Shown: piece after piece, positions 12,934-21,426 of the stretch | How the letters are laid out: every line of letters starts with the position of its first letter | Position numbering within the stretch: position 1 is the first letter of the stretch | Source of the DNA: Gordonia sp. UBA7599 | GTDB lineage: Bacteria > Actinomycetota > Actinomycetes > Mycobacteriales > Mycobacteriaceae | Direction of reading: 5' to 3' | Assembly (NCBI GenBank): GCA_002477755.1 | Contig: DLKD01000043.1 | Location: 1 to 62,708 of the forward strand | DNA: 62,708 nt | Made by a program: the position numbers and the translations under genes | The notes under the pieces: model-generated | Databases searched by the model: none | The model's input: only the letters and a program-made list of their open reading frames with translations | What the model was told of the DNA's origin: nothing

Positions 12934-13743
12934 TCAGCGCGCCTGCCACACCGGTGCACGCTTCTCCGCAAAGGCCCGCGGGCCCTCCATCGCGTCCTGA
13001 CTGCTGAAGACCGTGCCGAGTTCGGTCAGGTTGGCAGACCACAAAGCGGCGTCGCCGACGACCTCGCCATCGACGATGCGTTGGGCCAACCGCTTCGACG
13101 CCTGCACCGCCAGGGGAGCATTGCCGGCGATCTCGGTGGCCAGTGCCATGACGGCAGCGCGCAGGCCCTGGTCGGGCACCACGTCGTTGATCAGGCCGTA
13201 CTCCTTGGCCTTGGCTGCGGTGATGGGGCGACCGGTGAGCAGCAGTTCCATCGCCACCTTCTTGGGCACCGCGTCGACGATCCGGAACGCGCCGCCCGCT
13301 GCTGCGAAAAGTCCGCGCTTGACTTCCGGAAGGCCGAACGACGCGGATTCCGCCGCGACGGCCAGGTCGGCGGAGAGGACGAGTTCGGTTCCGCCGCCAA
13401 GTGCCGTGCCGTTGACGGCTGCGATCACCGGTGTGCAGACCGGGTGGCTGACGACGCCGGCAAAGCCCCACTTCTGACGCTCAGGATCAGACGGTCCGAT
13501 GTTCTCGCCACGCGACAGTGCCTTGAGGTCGGCACCCGCACAGAACGATTGGTGTCCGGAGCCAGTGAGGACGATGACCCTGACCTCGGGGTCGTCGTCG
13601 GCAGCCTGCAGGGCCAGCCCCAGGGCGTCGGTCACCGCGGTGTTGATCGCGTTGCGTGCGTCGGGTCGATTGATCGTAAGGACGCACACATGTCCGGTGT
13701 GTTCGACGAGGACGGCGGGGTCGGCGTCGTCGGTTTGGCTCAC
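12934..13743 (-). CDS. Enoyl-CoA hydratase/isomerase (crotonase family)
   Basis: A 269-residue crotonase. The N-terminal CVLTINRPDARNAIN block leads the fold, and the first oxyanion-hole region reads FCAGADLKALS. The second is GTALGGGTELVLSADL, with SASFGLPEVKRGLFAAAGG after it, in which a Glu occupies the usual catalytic site (PEVKRGL). The family hydrates or isomerises enoyl-CoA thioesters. The GTG start at 13743 is preceded by GAGGTGGA; an ATG 15 nt further upstream has no Shine-Dalgarno. It lies 104 bp downstream of the acyl-CoA synthetase gene on the same strand, consistent with a fatty-acid or CoA-thioester degradation unit. Confidence 0.88.
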   Translation of the reverse strand: MSQTDDADPAVLVEHTGHVCVLTINRPDARNAINTAVTDALGLALQAADDDPEVRVIVLTGSGHQSFCAGADLKALSRGENIGPSDPERQKWGFAGVVSHPVCTPVIAAVNGTALGGGTELVLSADLAVAAESASFGLPEVKRGLFAAAGGAFRIVDAVPKKVAMELLLTGRPITAAKAKEYGLINDVVPDQGLRAAVMALATEIAGNAPLAVQASKRLAQRIVDGEVVGDAALWSANLTELGTVFSSQDAMEGPRAFAEKRAPVWQAR

Positions 13744-13847
13744 TGCTCCACCTCTCATAGGAGAGGGGACGACGTGCCTGATGCCGCGACGACCCTCTCC
13801 CAGCCACCATGACACAGCACCGCCGAGGGCGACTGAGGTATCCGCAC

Positions 13848-15560
13848 TCAGGTCACGTCGACGACTTCGTAGTCGGTCGCAATCGCATCGTCGTAGAGCG
13901 CCTCGATCGCGCTGCCGTAGCGGTCGTGCACGACGTTGCGGCGCATCTTCATCGTCGGGGTCAACTCTGCGGCCGGGGACCACACGTCGTCGACGATGAG
14001 AAACTTCTTGATCTGTTCGACCCTCGCCAGGTTCTTGTTGGCCGCGGAGACCTGCGAGCGGAGTCCTTCCCGCAGTTCGTCCCGCGACAGACAGTCGGTG
14101 GTCGCGGGATCGACGACGGCGAGCGCCGTGACGAACCGCCGGGCGTCGCCGATCACGCACACGTTGGCGATCAACCGGCCCGCAGACATCACCGCCCCCT
14201 CGATGTTGGCCGGCGACATGTTCTTACCCGCCGAATTGATCATGATGTCCTTCTTGCGATCGACGACGGTGATAAAGCCGTCGGCGTCGATCGTCGCGAT
14301 GTCGCCGGTGTGCAACCAGCCATCACCGTCGATGACCTCCGCGGTCCGGACCGGGTCGGCCCGATAGCCCCGCATCACCTGTGGGCCTCGCAGAAGGAGT
14401 TCGCCGTCGGGCGCGGTCGCGACCTCGACCTCGCGCAGCGGCCGGCCGACGCTGCCGGGCCTGATCTCAGTCGGAGTGTTCGCGGTGACGCAGCAGGATC
14501 CTTCCGACATCCCCAACACCTCGCACAGGGGTAGGCGCAGAGCCCCGAAGAACTCGATTACCGCAAGAGGAGTCGGGGCAGCACCGGTGATCGCCCACTG
14601 GACTTGATCGAGGCCCAGGCGCTGCCGGATTGCGGCGGCCAACCCGTCGTCGGCGGCCGCATCCGTCGCGAGGTCTCCCGGATAGGCGCTCTCCGCACCG
14701 GCTTTGAGCTTCTCCCAGACCCGGGGTACCGCGCCGCAGACGGTCGGCCGAACCGATGCCAGCGCAGCCGGGACGTCGGCCATGTCTGCCACGCACGTCA
14801 AGGTGTTCGCGTAGGTGAACAGCGCAGAGTAGTGCGAGGTCCAGCGATCGGCGACATGGGCGGCCGGCAAGAAACCGACCTGCCTGCCACCGCCGTCGAG
14901 GGGCAGGTACTCATGAATACCTCGCAGTTGGGCGAGCATGCCCGCGTGCGTCAGCTCCACACCCTTGGGCGGACCGGTGGTGCCTGACGTGTAGATCAAG
15001 GTCAACAGGTCGTCACCGCCGACTGCGGACGCCGCGGCGGTGAAGTCGAAGTCGGTCGACTCTGCGGCCAGCTCGGAACTCAGGTCGAGCTGACCGTCGA
15101 CAGATGCTTCCACGGTCAAAACGTGGGTGACCGACACCCCAAGGGCGCGTGCCTCCTCGATCACGGGGACGAAAGCGGCCTCGGCGATCACGACCTGCGC
15201 CGACGAGTTCGCGAGGACGTAGTGGATCTGGCCGGCACTGAAGCTGTTGTAGATGCTGAACGGCACCGCGCCGAGCATCATGGCTGCCGCATCGACGACG
15301 TGGAACTCGGGGATGTTGCGCATCATCAAAGCGACGGTGTCGCCGCGGCCGACGCCGACCCCCTGCAGCCGCTGAGCCACCGAGCCGATACGGGCCATCA
15401 GTTCGTCGTAGGTCCAGACCTGGCCCGTCGTGAATGACCTGACCGCATCATCGTCGGGATGCGTGCGGGCAGTCGCGAGCAGGACGTCGCACATCGAGGT
15501 GCTTCGATCCAATAGGTCGGCGATCTGGGCTGCCGTGGTCCGGGTCTGCGCTTCGGTCAC
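13848..15560 (-). CDS. AMP-forming acyl-CoA synthetase (FadD-like)
   Basis: A 570-residue adenylate-forming enzyme of the long-chain fatty-acid CoA ligase type. It shows the phosphate-binding loop IYTSGTTGPPKGVELTH, the LGMSEGSC region of the A5 motif, TGDIATIDADGF (A7), DRKKDIMINSAGKNMSP (A8) and a late lysine region near the C terminus. It activates a carboxylic acid with ATP and CoA. The GTG at 15560 has an AGGAG six nt upstream and is preferred over the longer frame starting at 15605. It precedes the crotonase gene and is divergent from the PAS-LuxR regulator. Chain-length preference cannot be read from the sequence. Confidence 0.88.
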   Translation of the reverse strand: MTEAQTRTTAAQIADLLDRSTSMCDVLLATARTHPDDDAVRSFTTGQVWTYDELMARIGSVAQRLQGVGVGRGDTVALMMRNIPEFHVVDAAAMMLGAVPFSIYNSFSAGQIHYVLANSSAQVVIAEAAFVPVIEEARALGVSVTHVLTVEASVDGQLDLSSELAAESTDFDFTAAASAVGGDDLLTLIYTSGTTGPPKGVELTHAGMLAQLRGIHEYLPLDGGGRQVGFLPAAHVADRWTSHYSALFTYANTLTCVADMADVPAALASVRPTVCGAVPRVWEKLKAGAESAYPGDLATDAAADDGLAAAIRQRLGLDQVQWAITGAAPTPLAVIEFFGALRLPLCEVLGMSEGSCCVTANTPTEIRPGSVGRPLREVEVATAPDGELLLRGPQVMRGYRADPVRTAEVIDGDGWLHTGDIATIDADGFITVVDRKKDIMINSAGKNMSPANIEGAVMSAGRLIANVCVIGDARRFVTALAVVDPATTDCLSRDELREGLRSQVSAANKNLARVEQIKKFLIVDDVWSPAAELTPTMKMRRNVVHDRYGSAIEALYDDAIATDYEVVDVT

Positions 15561-15733
15561 GTGGTGCTCCTGGGTGGTTGGTGGTTCCACCATCGACGTG
15601 CGCAACGCCGACTAGTACCGCCTGGCGGCAATCACCCCCGATTGTCGGTCTGACGGCCCTCCATCGGGTGTCCGTACGGGTCGATGTGCTGCTCTGGCCG
15701 TCGAGGGATTCGACGTGCCGTAGGTTCGCAGGC

Positions 15734-16540
15734 GTGAGTACCGGCGGAGATGACCTCGAGCTCGACTACGCGGCACTGGTCGACATGATCGCCGATGTCG
15801 TCTACGCGATCGACCTGCGCGGATGCTTCATCTACGTCAACACCGCCGGTGAGGACGTGTTCGGATGGCGCGCGCAGGATCTGATGGGGGAACACATGAC
15901 AGCTGTGCTCGCACCCGACTCCGTGGCCGCCACCGTCGAACACTTCCGACGCGGCGTGATGGACCCCGCCAGGACGCCCTACTTCGAGACGACCATCCTC
16001 CGTCCCGACGGCACCACCCGCGAGTTGGAGATCCACGCCGGTGCGCTGTACCGGGACGGCCGCCAGGTCGCCCGACAGGGTGTCGGCCGCGACATCACCG
16101 AGTTGAAGAGGCTGCAATCCGAACTCGCCAATAAGACGGCACGACTGGCGATGGTCGAGGAGCAACAGCGGGCGGCCATGGAGCTGTACCGCAAGTTCAG
16201 CCTCGTCGCGACACATATGTCGCGCGACCCCCAGGCGTCGAGCGGGGCGCTCGATGCCGTCGACGAGGTGCTGTCGAGCACGATGGTCAAGGCCTTCGGG
16301 CTCGACGAGCAGGACATGCCGATCATCGAGCTGGTGGCGCAGGGCTACTCCAATCAGGAGATCGCCGACAAGGTGCATCTCAGCGTCCACACGGTCAAGG
16401 ACCGGGTCAGCCGTATCGTCGCCAAACTCGACGCGCGCAGCCGGGCCGGGGTTGCCCTGCGCGCGTCCGATGCCGGCCTGCTCCGCGTGGCCAAGCCCGT
16501 CGCGGGGGACGGGCGCGACACCCATTCGGGTGGCATCTGA
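15734..16540 (+). CDS. PAS-domain LuxR-type transcriptional regulator
   Basis: A 268-residue regulator. Residues about 12-125 form a PAS domain (DMIADVVYAIDLRGCFIYVN, a GWRAQDLMG loop and a PAC-like tail VARQGVGRDITELKR). A short coiled coil (about 125-155) follows. The C-terminal third is a LuxR HTH (LVAQGYSNQEIADKVHLSVH, then TVKDRVSRIVAKLDARSR). No REC domain or kinase is present, so the PAS domain probably senses a small molecule, redox state or haem directly. I choose the GTG at 15734 because the upstream part of the frame is low-complexity and overlaps the promoter shared with the FadD gene. That divergent arrangement suggests it may regulate fadD, which is inference. Confidence 0.85.
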   Translation: MSTGGDDLELDYAALVDMIADVVYAIDLRGCFIYVNTAGEDVFGWRAQDLMGEHMTAVLAPDSVAATVEHFRRGVMDPARTPYFETTILRPDGTTRELEIHAGALYRDGRQVARQGVGRDITELKRLQSELANKTARLAMVEEQQRAAMELYRKFSLVATHMSRDPQASSGALDAVDEVLSSTMVKAFGLDEQDMPIIELVAQGYSNQEIADKVHLSVHTVKDRVSRIVAKLDARSRAGVALRASDAGLLRVAKPVAGDGRDTHSGGI

Positions 16541-16648
16541 CCGTTCTTCAGGGGACGGTGAACCGTTCCGCGAACACAGGCCCGTCGCGGTCGGAATGCT
16601 TCGGACCGAATGACCCCCGTGGTCAAGCCAGACGAAGGAGTTTGATTT

Positions 16649-17773
16649 ATGTCCTCTGCCCGATCTCGACGTCCACTGGTATCTGCCACCCGTGCCCTGT
16701 TCGTTGCCGGAGCCGCCGTCGTCGTCTCGCTCAGCTCATTGTTGCCGGCCGCACACGCCAGCGGTCCAGTTGCCGGGCCTGCTCAGCCCGCGTCCGGATT
16801 GGGCTCGAAGGGGCCGTGTGGGGCGGACGTGCGGGTGCACACCAATCCCGAGGATCCGTTCCAGCGGATCTCGATCCACAATCCGACGGGAACCGGACAG
16901 ACACCGATCACCGGTGGTCGATGCAACGATCCCAAGCGTCCCGTCGTGGTCGTCGTCCACGGCGTCATGGCCGGTATCGACGCCCAGCTGGTGGGGAGCA
17001 GCCTGCTCTACAGCGACATCATCAACCATTTCGTGAGCACCGGAAACACGGTGATATTCGCCAGCTGGCCGACGATGGCGTACGACTTCGCCGGGTCGGT
17101 CACCCGCGAGGACCGCGCTCTCGTATTGGCGAAGAAACTCGCACCCCGCGGCGACTTCAGCCGCCTGGGCATCGTCGGGCACTCGATGGGCGGCGGTGCG
17201 ACGCCGTACCTGGCGCAACAGGCCGCCGCGCGCGGGTGGGGATCGGAGGCGCTGTGGTTGTTCCAGCTCGCGCCGGTGTTCACTACGAGGGTCGGATCCG
17301 GTCCCATCAAGGTTCCCGGGCACACCCGGGTCGTCGTGGAGACCTACGACAATGACTTCATCGTGGACGCCCGAAGCGGAATCCAGCAGTACCGCGACTA
17401 TGCGATTCCTTCGTCGCAGAAGAAGTACGTGATGGTACGGACCGACGATCACGGCGGGCCTGCAGCGACTCTGCTCGCCACCCACACCTCGCCGAACTCG
17501 CTGCTCGCGCCCGAGGATGCCATTCGGTTCTACGGGATCTATCGAGTCGGCGATGCCTTGGAGTCGTGCGCGCTGTGGGGCAAGAACTGCGATGCCGATC
17601 TGACGTACATGGGCAAGTGGAGTGATGGCCGCGAGGTCCGGCGCTCGATATCCTCGGCCAACCCCGTCGACGCCGGGCCGCCAGCGATCATTTTCAGCCT
17701 GTTCGGCATTGCACTCGAATGCGAATCAAGTTTCAACCCCCGAGCGCACACGTGTCCTCCGTCGCGACCATGA
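16649..17773 (+). CDS. Secreted alpha/beta-hydrolase (lipase/esterase-like)
   Basis: A 374-residue exported protein. A basic, then hydrophobic N terminus (about residues 1-37, ending around AAHASG) is a Sec-type signal peptide. The mature part shows an oxyanion segment VVVVHGVMAG, a nucleophile elbow GHSMGGG (Ser about residue 180) and a later Asp/His region (DNDFIVD, DDHGG) expected for a Ser-Asp-His triad. Paired cysteines (ESCALWGKNCDADL, ALECESS...HTCPPS) suggest disulphides, as expected outside the cell. The ATG has a clear GAAGGAG 8 nt upstream. Substrate is unknown; a cutinase/lipase-like esterase is plausible. Confidence 0.78.
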   Translation: MSSARSRRPLVSATRALFVAGAAVVVSLSSLLPAAHASGPVAGPAQPASGLGSKGPCGADVRVHTNPEDPFQRISIHNPTGTGQTPITGGRCNDPKRPVVVVVHGVMAGIDAQLVGSSLLYSDIINHFVSTGNTVIFASWPTMAYDFAGSVTREDRALVLAKKLAPRGDFSRLGIVGHSMGGGATPYLAQQAAARGWGSEALWLFQLAPVFTTRVGSGPIKVPGHTRVVVETYDNDFIVDARSGIQQYRDYAIPSSQKKYVMVRTDDHGGPAATLLATHTSPNSLLAPEDAIRFYGIYRVGDALESCALWGKNCDADLTYMGKWSDGREVRRSISSANPVDAGPPAIIFSLFGIALECESSFNPRAHTCPPSRP

Positions 17774-17848
17774 GCGCCTAGCGGCCTACTCATCCGCCTC
17801 GGGTCGGGGCCTGCGCGTTCACCGCGCCGGATCGGTGGAGGACCGGTA

Positions 17849-19495
17849 GTGTCCGTTTTACTCACAGACGGCCACGACGGGGGGACAGGGTTGACCACCA
17901 CCGTCGCCATCTATCTGGTGATCACGTTCGGTCTGGGCGGCCTTGCCATGGCGATTCGACTGCCACCCCTCGTCGGCTTCCTCGCCGCCGGTTTCGTGAT
18001 CAACGCACTCCACGTCGATCACGTGCCCCAGCTCGAGCTCATCGCCGATCTGGGTGTGACCCTGCTGTTGTTCGCGATCGGGCTCAAACTGAACGTCCGC
18101 ATCCTGTTCCAACGGGAAGTCTGGCTGTCGACGACGGTTCACATGGTGCTCAGCGTCGTGGTGGGCTACGTCCTGCTGTGGTTGGCCGCCCTTGTCGGGG
18201 TGTCGATGCTGGCCGGTGCGAGTGTCAAGACGATCGCGCTGCTGGCCTTCGCCCTCTCGTTCTCCAGCACGGTGTTCGTTGTGAAGGTGCTCGAGGAGCG
18301 CGGCGAGTCGAATTCGCTCTACGGCCGCGTCGCCGTCGGCATCCTGGTCATGCAGGACATCGTCGCGGTGGTCTTCCTGACCGCGACCGGTGGCCACCTG
18401 CCCAGTTGGTGGGCGTTGACGCTGGTCTTCCTCTGGCCGTTGACGCTGGTCATGCGGCGCATCTGGAGCCGGTTGGGCCACGGTGAGATGCAGGCGCTGT
18501 TCGGTATCACGATGGCACTCGTCGCCGGGTACGCGTGGTTCTCCGCCGTCGGGCTCAAAGGCGACCTCGGCGCGCTCATCGTCGGCGTGCTGTTGGCATC
18601 GCACCCGGCCTCATCGGAGCTCGCCCGCTCGCTGTTCCACCTCAAAGAGCTGCTGCTGGTCGGCTTCTTCGTCTCGATCGGGCTCACCGGACTGCCCGAC
18701 CTCCCGACGGTCGGCGTCGCGCTGTTGATGTTGTTGCTGCTCCCGGTGAAGGCCGGTCTCTGGATCGCGCTGTTGTCGGTGTTGAGGATGCGCTACCGGT
18801 CGGCGATCCTGGCCGGGCTGAGCCTGATGAACTACTCGGAGTTCGGGCTGATCGTCGTGTCGGTGGGAGTCACCGCCAAGATCCTCGACAAGGCGTGGCT
18901 GGTGGAGATGTCCATCGCGGTGGCTCTGAGTTTCGTGGTATCTGCGCTGGTCAACGGGCGCGGCCACCTGATGGTCGAGAAGATCGCCGCACGACTGCCG
19001 GCGCAGGACGAGGCCAAGCTGAACCCGGAGGAACGTCCTCGCGACGCCGGTGACGCCGAAGTCGTCATCCTCGGCATGGGCCGGGTCGGCCTGGCTGCCT
19101 ATCAGCGGTTGTCGCAACATCATGGACTCAAAGTCGTCGGGGTCGACTACGACGGGCCGCGGATCAAGACCCTGCAGGGGGAGGGGTTCAACGCGATCGA
19201 GGGCGACGCCACCGACCTGGACTTCTGGAACCGGTTGCGACACTCCGATTCCGTCCACACGGCGATCCTGGCCATGCACCGCCACGGCGCCAACGTCACA
19301 GCGCTGGAGTGCCTGCGGGAGTCGGGCTTCGGGGGACAAGTAGCCACTGTCGCGCGCTACGACGACGAGGTTGAGTGGGCCAAGAAGCACGGCGTCGACA
19401 CGGCCTTCAACATCTACGCCGGTGCCGGGTCGGAGTTGGCTGATCAGGCGGCCGGTTTGAGCGAGCCCCTTCCGGAGACCGACCCAAAGTCCTGA
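17849..19495 (+). CDS. CPA2-family monovalent cation/proton antiporter with TrkA-N domain
   Basis: A 548-residue Kef-type transporter. The first about 385 residues are strongly hydrophobic with roughly 12 membrane segments and the family motif LGVTLLLFAIGLKLNVRILF. Residues about 400-530 form a cytosolic RCK/TrkA-N domain with the nucleotide-binding sequence VVILGMGRVGLAAYQRL and a downstream acidic VGVDYD. This architecture matches K+/H+ antiporters gated by NAD(H) or glutathione adducts. The GTG start at 17849 has a GGAGGA 6 nt upstream. It stands alone between the secreted hydrolase and the coiled-coil gene that hosts the transposon. Confidence 0.88.
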   Translation: MSVLLTDGHDGGTGLTTTVAIYLVITFGLGGLAMAIRLPPLVGFLAAGFVINALHVDHVPQLELIADLGVTLLLFAIGLKLNVRILFQREVWLSTTVHMVLSVVVGYVLLWLAALVGVSMLAGASVKTIALLAFALSFSSTVFVVKVLEERGESNSLYGRVAVGILVMQDIVAVVFLTATGGHLPSWWALTLVFLWPLTLVMRRIWSRLGHGEMQALFGITMALVAGYAWFSAVGLKGDLGALIVGVLLASHPASSELARSLFHLKELLLVGFFVSIGLTGLPDLPTVGVALLMLLLLPVKAGLWIALLSVLRMRYRSAILAGLSLMNYSEFGLIVVSVGVTAKILDKAWLVEMSIAVALSFVVSALVNGRGHLMVEKIAARLPAQDEAKLNPEERPRDAGDAEVVILGMGRVGLAAYQRLSQHHGLKVVGVDYDGPRIKTLQGEGFNAIEGDATDLDFWNRLRHSDSVHTAILAMHRHGANVTALECLRESGFGGQVATVARYDDEVEWAKKHGVDTAFNIYAGAGSELADQAAGLSEPLPETDPKS

Positions 19496-19585
19496 CGCCG
19501 GCTGATCCGGCGTTGTCAATGCATCCCCCTACTCTTCGAGCACGAGCGTGAAGGAAGCTCACATCTACGAATGCAGGGGAGTGCA

Positions 19586-20362
19586 ATGGCCAAGGGTGGC
19601 GAGACGAACAGCGGGTGTGTCGGGGTCTTCGGGATCCTGCTCGTCATCGGGCTGATCGCATCGATTCCCATGGAGGTGTGGATCGGCCTCAGCGGCTTGA
19701 TCGTCACCGGCGTACTGGTCTGGGCCGTCTTGAAGGCGTTGCCCGTGCTCGAAGCTAAGCGGGCTCGGCGCACCGCGGCGGCTGCGCAACGCCGACGTGA
19801 CGAAGAAGCCGCGCGCCAACGCCAGCGCGTCGTCGACCTCGGTGAGATGAACGTCGGTCGAATCGATTCGGCACTTGCGGCAGTACAACAGGTGGCCGAC
19901 TCACGGGCGGCGCGCGAAGGCTGGCTCGGCGACGTCGACTTCTCCGTCGACATCCAGGGGATCACCGACACGTACGCACGTGCGCAGCAGATGCGTCGGG
20001 TGACCTGGGAATTGCAGGCGCTGAGTAGTCCCACCGCTGACGACCGTCGCCTTCTCTCCGAGGCACATGCGACGGCGACGCAGCTGGAGGCCGCGGCGAC
20101 CGCACGTGTGGACTTGATCCTCCGGTGTGCGCTCGAAGCACAGTCGATCGACGAGTCCCTTCGACGCGAAGACGAACAGGCGCAGACCGCCGCTGCTCGG
20201 GAAGCGCTTCACCGGGAACTGAGCACCTTGCTGTACGGGGTCGGTGCGGCACCGTCTGCTGAGGCTGCGGATTCCGCGGCCGACCGGGTGATGGCGCGGG
20301 TCGCCGGCTACCGGGAGATCAAACAGCAGATCACCCTGGCACGTGGACTTCCTGTCGGTTGA
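19586..20362 (+). CDS. Membrane-anchored coiled-coil protein; 3' end altered by transposon insertion
   Basis: An unrecognised protein of about 258 residues with two adjacent hydrophobic segments (about 14-50) followed by a highly charged helical region rich in Arg, Glu and Ala (AKRARRTAAAAQRRRDEEAA and on), probably coiled coil. ATG at 19586 has an AGGGGA upstream. Its last codons run into the transposon: the reading is ...RGL-P then V-G-stop, where the final 10 bp belong to the left transposon end. Joining 20352 to 45716 removes the element and gives ...RGL-P-E-stop, so the original protein was probably one residue shorter at a slightly different C terminus. The insertion therefore spared almost the whole protein. 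Function unknown. Confidence 0.72.
   Translation: MAKGGETNSGCVGVFGILLVIGLIASIPMEVWIGLSGLIVTGVLVWAVLKALPVLEAKRARRTAAAAQRRRDEEAARQRQRVVDLGEMNVGRIDSALAAVQQVADSRAAREGWLGDVDFSVDIQGITDTYARAQQMRRVTWELQALSSPTADDRRLLSEAHATATQLEAAATARVDLILRCALEAQSIDESLRREDEQAQTAAAREALHRELSTLLYGVGAAPSAEAADSAADRVMARVAGYREIKQQITLARGLPVG
20348..20352. repeat. Target-site duplication, left copy (CTTCC)
   Basis: CTTCC immediately precedes the TGTCG terminus at 20353 and is repeated exactly after the opposite terminus (45711-45715). Five base pairs is the duplication length made by Tn7/Tn5053-type transposases. Confidence 0.9.
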
Positions 20363-20508
20363 CAGGATAATCGGGAGCAACGGCGCCCAATTGGGAGTCG
20401 GCGACCTGCAACAACGCTCCGCTTGCAAGCGTCGACGCTGACACCGAACTTTGGAGCGACTCAAATCGCCTCTGAGTTCCGGAAGCGGTGACAAGAGACT
20501 TGGGAGTC
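20353..20508 (+). repeat. Left transposon end with spaced TnsB-type binding repeats
   Basis: Three 20-bp repeats align without gaps: TGACAGGATAATCGGGAGCA (20360-20379), TGACACCGAACTTTGGAGCG (20439-20458) and TGACAAGAGACTTGGGAGTC (20489-20508). A partial fourth lacks the TGACA but keeps TTGGGAGTC (20391-20399). The (G/T)GGAG cores start at 20373, 20393, 20452 and 20502, so they are dispersed like the sites in the left end of Tn7. All point the same way, inward from the TGT terminus. Confidence 0.82.
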
Positions 20509-20562
20509 CGACACGCCAGGTCGGTCGTTGATCACGGCGATGGTTGAGGCATTGTTGCTGCC

Positions 20563-21426
20563 ATGCCTTTGAACATGACCGGAATCCTCGTTGTGATCGC
20601 TTCCCCTGGCGACACCGCTGACGAGCGAGCGGCAGTTCGCGATCAGATGAACGATTGGAACATCAACAACGGTCGCCGGCAGGGGATCGCGTTGCTTCCT
20701 TGGCTCTACGAGCGTAGCGCCGTACCGGCTCTGGGTTCGCGGCCCCAGAGCGTGATCAACTCCCAGGCCGTCGACAGAGCCGACGTAGTCGTGGCCTTCT
20801 TCGACAGTCGACTTGGAAGCTCGACAGGTGTCGATGTGTCGGGCACCGCAGAGGAGATCCGTCGCGCCCATTCCCTTGGGAAGCCGGTCCATGTCTACTT
20901 CTCGAACGAGCCGATTCCGCGCGATGCCGACCTTGAGCAGGCTGCAGCCCTCAGTGAGTTCCGGAGAGAACTCGAGGCAGAGGGACTTCTTGGCGACTAT
21001 GACGACCCTGCGGACCTGGCTGGTCAAGTGATACGCGCACTCGAGCATGACATCGATGAAGCTGGCTGGTCCGGCGTCGACGTTTCAGCTACTTCATCAG
21101 CCGGCGCAAGGCTGAAGTGGGAGCACGATCACCGAACCGAACAGCAGGGTCTCGACAAGAACGGCAAGATGAAGTACCGCACTTTGAGCAATCGTCTGGT
21201 CGTCACCAACTCAGGTGACCGCGCCGCGGAAGATCTAAGATTCAAAGTGACTGGTCTGGATGGCGCTCAGCTCCACTTCGACCCGCCGAGGGAGGCAGTC
21301 ACCATTGAGCCCGACTCGGTGCGCGATTGGGTAGCGATCCCCGTGAAGAGTGGATCGGTTCAGATCGACGCGGAATGGACTGAAGGGGGCGCCCCTCAGG
21401 AGCGTCGATGGACGATTCGTATCTAG
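20563..21426 (+). CDS. TIR-like/DUF4062-type protein, possible defence effector
   Basis: A 287-residue protein whose first about 165 residues match the TIR-like DUF4062-type fold: ILVVIASPGDTADERAAVRD, then PWLYERSAVPALGSRPQSVI, DVVVAFFDSRLGSSTG, SGTAEEIRRAH and GKPVHVYFS. TIR-fold enzymes often cleave NAD in bacterial antiphage systems; the Glu pair in SGTAEE is a candidate for the catalytic acid, which is inference. The C-terminal third (about 185-287) is beta-rich with alternating hydrophobics (RLVVTNSGDRAAEDLRFKV) and may be a sensor or structural module. The gene is transposon cargo between the left end and tniQ and converges with tniQ with 4 bp of overlap. An internal ATG at 20575 is an alternative start. 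Confidence 0.7.
   Translation: MPLNMTGILVVIASPGDTADERAAVRDQMNDWNINNGRRQGIALLPWLYERSAVPALGSRPQSVINSQAVDRADVVVAFFDSRLGSSTGVDVSGTAEEIRRAHSLGKPVHVYFSNEPIPRDADLEQAAALSEFRRELEAEGLLGDYDDPADLAGQVIRALEHDIDEAGWSGVDVSATSSAGARLKWEHDHRTEQQGLDKNGKMKYRTLSNRLVVTNSGDRAAEDLRFKVTGLDGAQLHFDPPREAVTIEPDSVRDWVAIPVKSGSVQIDAEWTEGGAPQERRWTIRI

Noticed and set aside
13757-13800. GGAGAGGG...CCCTCTCC inverted repeat between crotonase and fadD
   Set aside because: Only 8-bp arms with a loop of more than 20 bp; too weak to call a terminator or operator.
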